A DNA stretch of 64,000 nt from Ideonella paludis (GCF_018069865.1 NZ_JAGQDG010000006.1:124001-188000); one strand, 5' to 3'; counted from the stretch's first letter, positions 9,262 to 17,774 are shown. Notes: generated by a model from the sequence alone, not told the origin. Numbers and translations are program-made.

Positions 9262-11181
9262 TTAACGAGCGGATGGTAACAAATGCTGGACCACAGGCCC
9301 GGTAATGCCGTCGACGCCGCATTCCCAAAGCACCTGCGCGTCCAGGGTATCGATGACGCCCTCGGCAAACACCGACAAGCCAATGCCATGCAGCATGCGG
9401 GTCATGCCCTCGATGTGCTGCGCACGCGCACGGTCCGAGGCCAAGCCTTCCGTGGTGCTGGCGTCAAGTTTGATGAAATCAAGCCCTGCTTCAAGCAAGG
9501 CTCTCGACTCCGACAGCCGCTCTCCCGCGTGCTCCAGACCGACACGCGCACCGCTGGGCCGCAGGTGCTCCACCAGTTCCCGCACTTCTTCCAAATGGGT
9601 CAGTGCGCCAGCCTCAGCGACTTCCAGCCACAAGCCGGGCGCTTGGGAGGGCGCGGCACGAACCAGGTCCCGCAAGCGATAGATGAACGACGAGTCCCTC
9701 AATGAGCCGGGACTCAAGTTCACAGCTCTTGCGCGACCATCCATCGCAATGGCCTTGAGGGCCAACTCAACCGCCATTTCGTCGATCCGGGCTGTCATCT
9801 CGGTGCGACGCGCCATGGGTAACCACTGTGCAGCGGGCACCAATGGCCCCTCAGGTTCTAGTCGCAAGCGCAGTGGGCACTCTTGATGCACCACGGCGCC
9901 CATGGCGTTGACCAAGGCAAACTCCACCAACTCCCCGCGGCGCTCCAGCAACGCTTGCTGAAGATGCTGACGCCATGTGTCCTCACCCAATATCAGGCCT
10001 TCGCCGGCATCGTCCATTTCCACAGCAAATGGCCCGCGGGCTTCAGCTTTGGCGAGCGCCTGATCGGCCGCAGCCAACAGCGAAGAGATCGGAGCACCAT
10101 GCCACCAACGAACCGCCCCGATGACGATGTTGATGTCGCCCTCATGCGTTTTGAGCAAACTGCGCAGGCGAGCAGACACATCGAGCGCAGGGTCGCGCAA
10201 AGACTCCACGTCGGGCACCACCATCGCAAAGTCAGACCCGTTGAGTCGCCCGACTTCACCGCCACCGGTGCGTCGCACTGACTCCAAGACTGCGGATGCT
10301 GCCTCTTGGAGCAAGCGGTCGGTTGCGGGATGCCCCAAGCGCCGATTCAAGCCCTGCAAATCGACAAAGCGCATCAGAATCAGCGCCCCGGCAGCACTGC
10401 CATCCTCGCTGCCCAACAAGACCCTCAAGCGGCCCATGAAATAGGCCCGGTTCGACAAACCCGTGAGTGGGTCGCAGTGGGCTTGCCGACGCAATTGCTC
10501 GACCTGAGCTGCTTGCTCGTCAAACATGCTCTTGAGCCGCGCCACCATGGCATTCATGGCGCGGGTGACGTTTCGCAGCTCAGGCACAGACGGCTCAGAC
10601 ACCGTCACGAAGCGGCGCTCGGTGATGGCGTCTGCCTGTTGCACGGCTTGGTCCAGCGGCGCACGGATACGTCGGACGCCCAGCGTCGCGACTGCACCGG
10701 CCCCCACAGCCAGCAGCGACAAGACGGCCAAGGTTCGCAACGTGCCTTGCCAGAGTTGATCGTTCACAAAGCTCGACTGGCTACGCACCTCAACGCGGCC
10801 AATCTGCTTCCAGCCGTCCGAGACCAGCGCCAGGCCGGCGTTGGGTTCGACACCCAGCCAGCGAACAAACCAGTCTGGCGCAGCGGTGGTCGCTCTTTGC
10901 GCACGGCGCTCGACCAAGACAGCGCCTGTGGGCGATCGCAGTGAGATCAGTTCGTAGTTACCGGTATCGAACTGACTGGCGATCATCAGTTCCATGGCCG
11001 TCGCGTCGCTTCGCTGCTGCGACAGCGTCAGGGCTAATGACTGTGCGACATCATTATTTTTGAGGCCCAACTGACCTTCGAGGTAGCCCCGAGCCGATTG
11101 CACCGTGATACCCAAGGCTCCGACAAATGCCAGAGATAAGGTCAGCACAAGAAGTAGCCACACTTGGCGAATCAATGACAT
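9262..11181 (-). CDS. lapD: LapD-like c-di-GMP receptor (degenerate GGDEF-EAL, inner membrane)
   Basis: This 639-residue protein has a transmembrane helix at about 8-28, a periplasmic LapD/MoxY-type domain at about 29-148, a second helix at about 149-169, a HAMP linker, a GGDEF domain and an EAL domain. The GGDEF motif is NGSDF (314-318) and the canonical EAL catalytic motif is missing, so neither enzyme activity is expected. This fits a pure c-di-GMP receptor. Trp124 in DGWKQIGRVEV matches the periplasmic Trp with which LapD grips LapG in Pseudomonas. The ATG at 11181 was chosen because AAGGAGAT sits 5 nt upstream; an earlier in-frame ATG at 11244 would overlap lapG and add an unlikely N-terminal tail. 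When c-di-GMP is high, LapD is known to sequester LapG and keep the adhesin on the surface. Confidence 0.92.
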   Translation of the reverse strand: MSLIRQVWLLLVLTLSLAFVGALGITVQSARGYLEGQLGLKNNDVAQSLALTLSQQRSDATAMELMIASQFDTGNYELISLRSPTGAVLVERRAQRATTAAPDWFVRWLGVEPNAGLALVSDGWKQIGRVEVRSQSSFVNDQLWQGTLRTLAVLSLLAVGAGAVATLGVRRIRAPLDQAVQQADAITERRFVTVSEPSVPELRNVTRAMNAMVARLKSMFDEQAAQVEQLRRQAHCDPLTGLSNRAYFMGRLRVLLGSEDGSAAGALILMRFVDLQGLNRRLGHPATDRLLQEAASAVLESVRRTGGGEVGRLNGSDFAMVVPDVESLRDPALDVSARLRSLLKTHEGDINIVIGAVRWWHGAPISSLLAAADQALAKAEARGPFAVEMDDAGEGLILGEDTWRQHLQQALLERRGELVEFALVNAMGAVVHQECPLRLRLEPEGPLVPAAQWLPMARRTEMTARIDEMAVELALKAIAMDGRARAVNLSPGSLRDSSFIYRLRDLVRAAPSQAPGLWLEVAEAGALTHLEEVRELVEHLRPSGARVGLEHAGERLSESRALLEAGLDFIKLDASTTEGLASDRARAQHIEGMTRMLHGIGLSVFAEGVIDTLDAQVLWECGVDGITGPVVQHLLPSAR

Positions 11182-11230
11182 GCGATCTCCTTGGCCGTAC
11201 TTATACCTTGAGCCTTGAACTTTGTTCAGG

Positions 11231-11938
11231 CTAATAAAGGCCATCCAAAGCGGCTCTTCGCAGAATATCGCGCCAGCGCGATAGCCGCTCTGAAGGGTTA
11301 CCGGCCACGTTCACGGCGCTAACCCCCTCCCAAAGCCCCTCGGCATTAAAGCTGAAAACAGGGGTTAAGTCAGGTCGGCGACCGGCAGGACGCACTTCGG
11401 TGATCAGATTGTCCAGCACCAAAGGCTCAGCATCCGGTGTCGGATAGTAGGCCAGAACCATATGGGCGACCGACGGCCCGCCCGGCCCCCCCATCACCGC
11501 ACGGACGTAGACCATTCGTAACTTTTTGTGAGGAACACCCATCGCCGTGAGTGTGAAGTACTTGGCAATCGCATAGTCTTCACAGTCCCCGGCGCCGCGC
11601 TGTAACAACTCCAACGGGCTGGTCCAGTAATCGGGCTGGCCCCAGTTGTCTTGGTCTTCTCGGAACAAGACCCGACGGTTGTAGAACTCATTGATCGTAT
11701 TGACCTGAACCAGCTCTGACTGACCCTGAATGGGCGCCACGACCTGACGCAGCAATCGCACACCCATGAGGGCATTCTCACCATGCCTCGCAGCGGCGGC
11801 CTGAACCCGGTCCGCATCCCATGCCAGCCCTAGGTGCAGCGGCACAAAGCAGCACAGCAGCCAGCACAGCGCGAGCACCCCGGGTGATCTCGACACCTTG
11901 AACGCTAGGATTCGGCGGTTGACGGGAAGAAACGACAT
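11231..11938 (-). CDS. lapG: LapG-like periplasmic cysteine protease (transglutaminase-like, DUF920)
   Basis: This is a protein of about 235 residues with an N-terminal hydrophobic export segment (residues 18-40). It carries the LapG active-site pattern: Cys119 in GAGDCEDYAIAKY, His159 in VAHMVLAYY and Asp176 in VLDNL. Acidic residues around the Cys loop match the Ca2+ site of the family. The spacing of the catalytic residues is close to Pseudomonas LapG. The start is uncertain: an ATG at 11938 directly follows a GTG at 11941, with AAGG just upstream. LapG is known to cut the N-terminus of LapA-type adhesins in the periplasm and so release them; LapD inhibits it. The gene lies 49 nt upstream of lapD and leads the lapG-lapD-glycosyltransferase operon. 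Confidence 0.93.
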   Translation of the reverse strand: MSFLPVNRRILAFKVSRSPGVLALCWLLCCFVPLHLGLAWDADRVQAAAARHGENALMGVRLLRQVVAPIQGQSELVQVNTINEFYNRRVLFREDQDNWGQPDYWTSPLELLQRGAGDCEDYAIAKYFTLTAMGVPHKKLRMVYVRAVMGGPGGPSVAHMVLAYYPTPDAEPLVLDNLITEVRPAGRRPDLTPVFSFNAEGLWEGVSAVNVAGNPSERLSRWRDILRRAALDGLY

Positions 11939-11962
11939 CACCTTGGATGTCGGCAGCAGACT

Positions 11963-12076
11963 TCAGAAGTTGAACTTCGCACCGATAAAGTGCGCGTTGC
12001 TGTCGCCCAAAGACCACAAGGTCCCCGAAAAATCGCGGTGAGGCTCTCCCGCGTCCGCGATACCTTGTTTTCGGGG
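11963..12076 (-). pseudogene. Possible relic: C-terminal end of an outer-membrane beta-barrel protein
   Basis: On the minus strand a 37-codon open stretch ends with HFIGAKFNF and a stop. Alternating hydrophobic residues ending in Phe are the classic C-terminal signature of outer-membrane barrels. The stretch is closed upstream by an in-frame TAA and has no start codon, so if real it is a deletion remnant. It lies just upstream of lapG on the same strand. Short length leaves chance as an alternative. Confidence 0.35.
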
Positions 12077-12149
12077 TTACCAGTTGGTCGTTCTATCTAG
12101 TACATTTAGCAACGCTTTTGTGTCCACAACCATGTAGGGACCCGTGACC

Positions 12150-13985
12150 ATGAAGAAAAAACTACTTGGCCTTAGCCTGTTGACTCTGGCCTGCGCTTCG
12201 GCAATGGCGCAGAACCAGGCGGTTGTCTCAGCGGCCCAAAGAGCCATTGAGACAAATCCAGAGGTCGCAGCCAAGTTCAACGCATTGCGTGCTTCTATTG
12301 CAGAAGTTGACGTGGCGTCTGGCGCATTGCTGCCCCGCGTCGACCTGTCCGGCGACGTTGGCCGTACTCAGGACAACGTCGACAACCGCCGCCCCTCTGA
12401 AACCCAATCCTTGAACCGTGCAGGCTTGGCCCTGACGGTCAATCAATTGCTGTGGGATGGCTTAGCCACCAGCAATGAAATCAAGCGTTTGGGCCACTCC
12501 AAATTGGCGCGCTATTTCGATTTCATCGACGCCACTGAGCAAACTGCTCTGGAAGCCACTCGCGCATTCCATGACGTCGAGCGCTTCCGTCGCTTGGTGA
12601 AATTGGCCGAAGACAATTACGTCCAGCACAAATACGCCGCCGACCAGATTCAGTCGCGTGTGCGTGCCGGTGTGGCTCGTGGCGTCGATCTCGAACAAGC
12701 CGGCGCGCGCTTGGCCTTGGCGGAGTCGAATCTCGTCACCGAAAAGGCCAATCTGCATGACGTGACCGAGCGCTATCGTCGCGTGGTTGGCGAACTGCCG
12801 CCAGCGTCGCCCGGCGCGGCCCAGCCCCTGGCCCGTCCCCTGCCCGCTTCCGGTGCCGCTGCCTTGGAAGCCACTGCCCTGAACAGCCCCGCCATCGCTG
12901 CTGCCGTCGAGAACCTGCGCGCCACTCGTGCCCAGGCTGAAAGCCGCAAAGGGGCCTTCCAGCCCAAGGTGGAAGCCCGCATTCGTGGCGGCGTCGGCAA
13001 AAACCTCGATGGCACGCTCGATCAGACCCGTGACATCAACGCCCAGTTGGTGCTGAACTGGAATCTGTTCAACGGCGGGTCGGATCAGGCTCGTGTGCGT
13101 CAAAGCACCAACCTGCTGAACCAGGCCATGGACCTGCGGGACAAAGCATGCCGCGACACCCGTCAGACCGCTGCAATTGCCTACAACGACGTCAAGAAAC
13201 TCAGCGAACAGCTGGCCTACCTTGACCGCAATGTGATCGCCATTGAGAAGGCTCGCGACGCCTATCGCCAGCAGTTCGACATCGGCCAGCGCAGCTTGCT
13301 GGACCTGCTGAACGCTGAGAACGAGCTCTACACCGCCAAGCGTGCATACGCTGTGGCCGATGCTGACTTGCAAGTGGCGACCGTGCGCACCCATGCAGCC
13401 ATGGGTACGTTGGTTTCCGCCCTGGGTCTCGCTCGCGCCGATGCCAAGACCTTGGCACCTGAAGGTGACAACTGGGCCGCCGGTGAAGACGCCGCCACTC
13501 GTTGCCCTCTGGCACCGACGGACGTCGCCACCACCAGCAAGGATGAACTCGACGCTCGTGCTCGCGCCATGACCGGCCCAGCCAAGGCTGCGCCGGCACC
13601 GGCTGCCCCTGCACCAGCGACGCCTGTGGCGGCCACCAAGAAAACGGTGGAAGAAGGCTTGGCAGAACAGCGCCTGCGCGATTGGGCTGCTGCCTGGATG
13701 TCCAAGGACTTGACCCGCTACTACAGCTTCTACAGCCCGAATTTCGGGCCGATCAAGGCTGACAAGTCGAAGTGGCAGTCGGAACGCAAGCGCTTGGTGA
13801 CGAAGCCGGGTGAAATCAGCGTGGTGCTTGAAAACCTGGTGCCCAAGCAGATTTCTGCTAATCGTGTCGAAACCAGCTTCAAGCAAATCTATAAGTCCTC
13901 CAACTTCAATGACACCATGTTGAAGACGTTGACCTGGGAGCGCAGCGGCTCTGAATGGCTCATCGTGAAGGAAAGCAACCGTTGA
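12150..13985 (+). CDS. TolC-family outer membrane exporter with C-terminal NTF2-like module
   Basis: This 611-residue protein has a clear signal peptide (MKKKLLGLSLLTLACASAMA, cleavage before Gln21). Residues of about 25-435 form a TolC/OEP repeat pair with features such as LNWNLFNGGSDQAR and the RQQFDIGQRSLLDLLNAENE helix. An Ala/Pro linker at about 470-495 leads to an added domain at about 500-611, which starts RLRDWAAAWMSKDL. That domain resembles SnoaL/NTF2-like and Cds6 C-terminal domains and is absent from ordinary TolC. The ATG at 12150 is preferred over a GTG at 12144 because AGGGA lies 9 nt upstream. Its position beside the adhesin and lapDG suggests it is the outer-membrane pore for that adhesin. 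The same extra module ends the next two genes. Confidence 0.9.
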   Translation: MKKKLLGLSLLTLACASAMAQNQAVVSAAQRAIETNPEVAAKFNALRASIAEVDVASGALLPRVDLSGDVGRTQDNVDNRRPSETQSLNRAGLALTVNQLLWDGLATSNEIKRLGHSKLARYFDFIDATEQTALEATRAFHDVERFRRLVKLAEDNYVQHKYAADQIQSRVRAGVARGVDLEQAGARLALAESNLVTEKANLHDVTERYRRVVGELPPASPGAAQPLARPLPASGAAALEATALNSPAIAAAVENLRATRAQAESRKGAFQPKVEARIRGGVGKNLDGTLDQTRDINAQLVLNWNLFNGGSDQARVRQSTNLLNQAMDLRDKACRDTRQTAAIAYNDVKKLSEQLAYLDRNVIAIEKARDAYRQQFDIGQRSLLDLLNAENELYTAKRAYAVADADLQVATVRTHAAMGTLVSALGLARADAKTLAPEGDNWAAGEDAATRCPLAPTDVATTSKDELDARARAMTGPAKAAPAPAAPAPATPVAATKKTVEEGLAEQRLRDWAAAWMSKDLTRYYSFYSPNFGPIKADKSKWQSERKRLVTKPGEISVVLENLVPKQISANRVETSFKQIYKSSNFNDTMLKTLTWERSGSEWLIVKESNR

Positions 13986-14009
13986 TCTTCGGGTCAAGTC
14001 AGTGATGGA

Positions 14010-14040
14010 GGGCGCGCATGTCGCGCCCTTCGCATTTCTT
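14010..14040 (+). terminator. Likely terminator after the TolC-like gene
   Basis: A GGGCGCG / CGCGCCC stem (14010-14016 with 14022-14028) with a 5-nt loop is followed by a T-rich stretch. It lies 25 nt after the stop codon. The U-tract is imperfect, so termination may be partial. Confidence 0.6.
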
Positions 14041-14191
14041 GCCCGGCTTTGCGGGTTTCAGTTTCATATTCGCTGTGGTTTTTAGATAGACTCCTAGGCA
14101 GTCGGTCCTCCGTCAGGCGATAGGCGTGATGTGTTCGTCACCCAACCTTTCACCCAGCGGCCAGTACGTTCAGCATTACTCAAGAGACACC

Positions 14192-15280
14192 ATGCAGGCA
14201 CATCGAATTGCACCCCCAGCATTTGCGCTCAACCGCTTGGTTGCGGCGGTTTGCTTGGGCTCATTTATGGCCCTGTCAGCCGTTGCTCAAACGACGCAAA
14301 ACAGTGGAGAAACCGTCGAGATTCAGCGGCTGATCAAAGACGGGCAACATGCCCAAGCACTGAAACTGATTGACGAGTCTTTGGCCAAAAACCCCAAAGA
14401 CGCTCAAATGCGTTTTCGTCGTGGTGTGGCGCTCTCCATGTTGGATCGGAAAGCCGAAGCCTTGAGCGTTTTCCAAAAGTTGGTCGAAGACCACCCAGAA
14501 ATGCCGGCGCCGTATAACAACATGGCCGTTATCTATGGGGCTCAGGGCGAGTATGACAAAGCCCGCGGTGCACTCGAGCGTGCGATTCGCACCAACCCGG
14601 CCTATGCCACCGCCTATCAGAATTTGGGGGACGTCTACGCCCAACTCGCCAGCCAAGCCTATTCCAAGGCCCTGCAGTTGGATAAGTCGGACACCTCGGT
14701 CACGCCAAAGCTGGCGCTGCTGCGGGAATTGACCACTGGCACCGCCGGCAATGCAAGCCCGGCTGCGCCGGCCAAGCGTGACCCCGTCGTGGCGGCAGCC
14801 CCGGCCGTGTCGCCTTCACCAGCCCCTGTGCCCGCCCCGGCACCGGCCGTCACCACCACCAAGCCGACGGTGCCCACAGCCACGCCCCCGACGCCGCCCG
14901 CATCCGCGCCTGCTGCGGCCAAGCCCGTGGCGACAGCCAACAGCGTGGCGGATGTGGAGTCCGCGGTGAAGAGTTGGGCTGCGGCCTGGAGCAAACGCGA
15001 TATGCAAGGCTACTTTGCAGCCTATGCCCCCGACTATGTCGGCAAGAGTGGCTCGCGTAAGGCGTGGGAACAGAACCGTCGCGATCGCATTGCCTCTCGG
15101 CAGAGCATCAAGGTGGATATCAGCAACCTCCACGTCACCGTCAATGGCGATAAGGCCACTGCGCAATTCCGCCAACGCTATGAGTCCGATGCGCTGAGTA
15201 ACACCAGCTCCAAGACCCTGCAGTTGGTGAAGTCCTCCAATGGCCGTTGGGTGATTCAGCAAGAATCCGGCGGCGGCTAA
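14192..15280 (+). CDS. Periplasmic TPR protein with C-terminal NTF2-like module
   Basis: This 362-residue protein has an N-terminal signal sequence (hydrophobic core LVAAVCLGSFMALSAVA, residues 17-33). Tetratricopeptide repeats follow at about 40-165, including RRGVALSMLDRKAEALSVF and YNNMAVIYGAQGEYDKARGA. A long Ala/Pro linker (about 190-245) leads to a C-terminal domain at about 250-362. That domain starts VKSWAAAWSKRDMQGYFAAY and ends NGRWVIQQES. It aligns with the tail of the preceding TolC-like protein (WAAAW, Y..Y.P, W...R, NL, and a final W.I..ES). The start is the ATG at 14192, just ahead of the signal peptide; upstream in-frame codons would precede it with an odd hydrophilic stretch. 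It is probably a scaffold or assembly factor in the periplasm. Its exact role is unknown. Confidence 0.85.
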   Translation: MQAHRIAPPAFALNRLVAAVCLGSFMALSAVAQTTQNSGETVEIQRLIKDGQHAQALKLIDESLAKNPKDAQMRFRRGVALSMLDRKAEALSVFQKLVEDHPEMPAPYNNMAVIYGAQGEYDKARGALERAIRTNPAYATAYQNLGDVYAQLASQAYSKALQLDKSDTSVTPKLALLRELTTGTAGNASPAAPAKRDPVVAAAPAVSPSPAPVPAPAPAVTTTKPTVPTATPPTPPASAPAAAKPVATANSVADVESAVKSWAAAWSKRDMQGYFAAYAPDYVGKSGSRKAWEQNRRDRIASRQSIKVDISNLHVTVNGDKATAQFRQRYESDALSNTSSKTLQLVKSSNGRWVIQQESGGG

Positions 15281-15301
15281 GTCGCGTCTGCGAGAATGGG
15301 A

Positions 15302-15327
15302 GGCGCCTCAGGTGAGGCGCCGATTTT
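15302..15327 (+). terminator. Intrinsic terminator or attenuator between TPR and L,D-transpeptidase genes
   Basis: GGCGCCTCA and TGAGGCGCC (15302-15310 with 15313-15321) form a very strong stem followed by GATTTT. It begins 22 nt after the TPR gene stop and ends 5-10 nt before the next start codon. Transcription into the downstream gene is therefore probably reduced. Confidence 0.7.
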
Positions 15328-15331
15328 GACC

Positions 15332-16654
15332 ATGGAGAAACGTTCTCTGACGCCCCGTCGTGTGACCCTCGCCCTCGGAGCAGCATTGCTGCTTCTGAGT
15401 GGCGTCTACGCTGTAAGCAAGAGCGATAGTCCGGATTTCAGCCCCATCGAGGTGGCGACCGCACTGCCCTCGACTGCCCCCACTGTCGCCGCCTTGCGCC
15501 TGGCTGATGATGCCTCCTTGGCCACACCCAGTGCAGGCGTGGCCGTGTCTGGCAGCCCAGAAGCCCAACTCATCCAGGTTTACCGACTGATTGCGGACCA
15601 ACGGATGTCCGAGGCCCTGGTGGCGGCGGAGAACCTGACCCGGCAGTTCCCCACCTTCAAGCTGGCGCAATTGGTTTACGGTGACCTGCTAGCAGCGCGC
15701 TTCGCACCGTTGCCCGCTTTTGGCGGCAAGCACACCAAGCAAGCCAGCGCCGGTCAATCGGCGGAACTGGCCGTGCTGCGGGACGAAGCACGACAGCGCA
15801 TTCGTGCCCTTCAAGAGCGCCCTCCTGAAGGCGCCGTGCCTGATGAGTTCGTTCAGCTGCCCCCCAGCACCCGGTATGCCATTGCCGTTGACACCAGCCG
15901 ATCGCGTCTCTACTTGTTCGAGAATTTTCCCTCTGGGCTGAAACTCATCAGCGACTACTATGTGTCGGTCGGCAAACAGGGTGTCGACAAGCTCGTAGAG
16001 GGCGATCAGCGCACACCTCTGGGGGTCTACTTCATCACCGACCGTATTGATCCCAAAGCCCTGGAAGATCGCTTCGGTGCCGGCGCCCTGCCCCTGAACT
16101 ATCCCAATGCCTACGATAAGTTTCGTGGCCGCACGGGCAGTGGCATCTTGGTCCACGGCGTTCCTTCGAACACTTACTCACGCCCCCCCTTGGACAGCGA
16201 TGGCTGCATTGCCTTGTCCAATGAAGATTTGCTGCGTCTCTCCAATCAGCTGCCGCAGCGGGACACGCCCGTGGTGATCACACGCCAGGTACGCTGGGTG
16301 AAAGCCAATCAGCCCAGCGAAGGCCGCCAAGCCTTCCTGGACAAAGTGAGGCAATGGCAAGATGCACGCCTGCGTGCAGACCGACAGACCCTGGAGTCAC
16401 TCTACGCCAGCACTCAGAGCACAAGCTCGACCGCGCTGGATAACAACAAGGCCAAACAGCGCCTGACCCAGCCCATCACCGCCATCGACAACGTCAGCGT
16501 GCTGACCTGGCATGATGACAAGAACAAGATGGTGGTCACGTTTCGCGAGTTGGTGGGCAGTGGCAAGCGAGAGCGCGAGCGTGTGATGCGTCAATACTGG
16601 AGCCGTGCCGAGGCGGACGAATGGCGCATCTTGGCCGAAGGCCCGGTTCGCTGA
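15332..16654 (+). CDS. L,D-transpeptidase (YkuD) with C-terminal NTF2-like module
   Basis: This 440-residue protein has an N-terminal membrane anchor or signal (hydrophobic core about residues 11-25). The YkuD domain spans about 181-315, with His275 in LVHGVPS and catalytic Cys292 in DSDGCIALSNED. The usual S-H-G-C is S-D-G-C here. The enzyme class forms L,D cross-links in peptidoglycan or attaches proteins to it. A C-terminal domain (about 330-440, starting VRQWQDARLRADRQTLESLY) is a diverged relative of the tails of the two preceding proteins and matches the Cds6-type layout. The ATG at 15332 was chosen; the in-frame ATG at 15296 would place the terminator hairpin inside the coding region. 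The enzyme may act on the wall near the exporter. Confidence 0.88.
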   Translation: MEKRSLTPRRVTLALGAALLLLSGVYAVSKSDSPDFSPIEVATALPSTAPTVAALRLADDASLATPSAGVAVSGSPEAQLIQVYRLIADQRMSEALVAAENLTRQFPTFKLAQLVYGDLLAARFAPLPAFGGKHTKQASAGQSAELAVLRDEARQRIRALQERPPEGAVPDEFVQLPPSTRYAIAVDTSRSRLYLFENFPSGLKLISDYYVSVGKQGVDKLVEGDQRTPLGVYFITDRIDPKALEDRFGAGALPLNYPNAYDKFRGRTGSGILVHGVPSNTYSRPPLDSDGCIALSNEDLLRLSNQLPQRDTPVVITRQVRWVKANQPSEGRQAFLDKVRQWQDARLRADRQTLESLYASTQSTSSTALDNNKAKQRLTQPITAIDNVSVLTWHDDKNKMVVTFRELVGSGKRERERVMRQYWSRAEADEWRILAEGPVR

Positions 16655-16730
16655 GCCCGACCACGGGAACACGGCCCACGCGGTGAGGCCCTGCGTTGTG
16701 GCGTGCCCCCTCTGACCAGAAAGGCCCACG

Positions 16731-17774
16731 ATGCCCGACGCAACGCCCATCCTCGCCATCCAGCCCTTGGGCTTCCCTTGGCAGACGCTCGACCCGTTTC
16801 TCTTTTGCGTCTACCACCTAGACTCCTACCCGGCGGGCGATGACGCGCAGGGTGTGCCGCGCGCCGCACTTGCTGGTCGTCCCCTGGGCAACGACTTCGA
16901 ACCCAAAGACGGCTGGCGCATGTATCACGGCCAACACGTGCCCGGCTTTCCGCGCCACCCGCATCGAGGCTTTGAGACGATCACCATCGCGCGGCAAGGA
17001 TTCATCGATCATGCTGATTCCCTGGGCGCCACGGCCCGATTTGGCCAAGGCGATGTGCAATGGATGACGGCGGGGCGTGGCATCGAGCACAGCGAAATGT
17101 TCCCGCTGCGCCAGCCCGCAGCCCCGAACACCACCGAGTTGTTTCAACTCTGGTTGAACCTGCCGGCGCGGAACAAGCTGGTGCAGCCCCACTTTTCCAT
17201 GTTGTGGGGCCACACCCTTCCCCACCTCCAGATGACCGATGCGCAAGGCCTGGCCACGGAGGTCTGCTTGATCGCTGGTTCACTGGGTGAACACAAGGCC
17301 CCCGCGCCGCCGCCGCACAGTTGGGCCGCAGAACCGGACAACCACCTCGCTGTATGGACCCTGCGCATGGCACCGGGGGCGCGCTGGACCTTGCCGGCTG
17401 GTGTGGAGGGCGTCAACCGTGCGCTCTACAGCTTTAGCCAAGCCGCCGAGCTGGACATCGCAGGCCACAGGCTCAAGCATCCCGCCTTCCTTCCATTGAG
17501 CGCGACGTCAGCGATCGAACTGGAGAATCGCGGGAGTGTCGTCGCCGAGTTCCTTTATCTGCAGGGGCGGCCTATCAGCGAACCCGTCGTGCCCTATGGG
17601 CCGTTTGTGATGAACACAGCCGGCGAGATTCAGCAAGCCATGCAGGACTACCGACAAGGCCTGTTTGGGCGCTGGCCCTGGCCCAGCGACGGCCCGGTGC
17701 ACGCACGGGACCAAGCGCGCTTCGCCATCCATGCAGACGGACGACGGGAAGATCCGCCCTTGGCGACATCCTAG
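16731..17774 (+). CDS. Pirin-like bicupin protein
   Basis: This 347-residue protein shows the pirin N-terminal cupin metal site: HPHRGFETITI, then a later His, and the GDVQWMTAGRGIEHSE motif that is nearly invariant in the family. Pirins bind Fe; some have quercetinase activity and others act as regulators, so the role here is open. The protein is somewhat longer than typical bacterial pirins (about 230-300 residues). No signal peptide is present. It lies between the L,D-transpeptidase gene and the riboswitch and appears to be a single-gene unit. Confidence 0.88.
   Translation: MPDATPILAIQPLGFPWQTLDPFLFCVYHLDSYPAGDDAQGVPRAALAGRPLGNDFEPKDGWRMYHGQHVPGFPRHPHRGFETITIARQGFIDHADSLGATARFGQGDVQWMTAGRGIEHSEMFPLRQPAAPNTTELFQLWLNLPARNKLVQPHFSMLWGHTLPHLQMTDAQGLATEVCLIAGSLGEHKAPAPPPHSWAAEPDNHLAVWTLRMAPGARWTLPAGVEGVNRALYSFSQAAELDIAGHRLKHPAFLPLSATSAIELENRGSVVAEFLYLQGRPISEPVVPYGPFVMNTAGEIQQAMQDYRQGLFGRWPWPSDGPVHARDQARFAIHADGRREDPPLATS

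Noticed and set aside
12462-13997. 511-codon open frame antisense to the TolC-like gene
   Set aside because: The sense protein has a signal peptide and TolC motifs; the antisense frame has neither.
15296-15331. Earlier in-frame ATG for the L,D-transpeptidase
   Set aside because: The 12 added codons would be made of the terminator stem, and the ATG at 15332 sits directly before the signal anchor.
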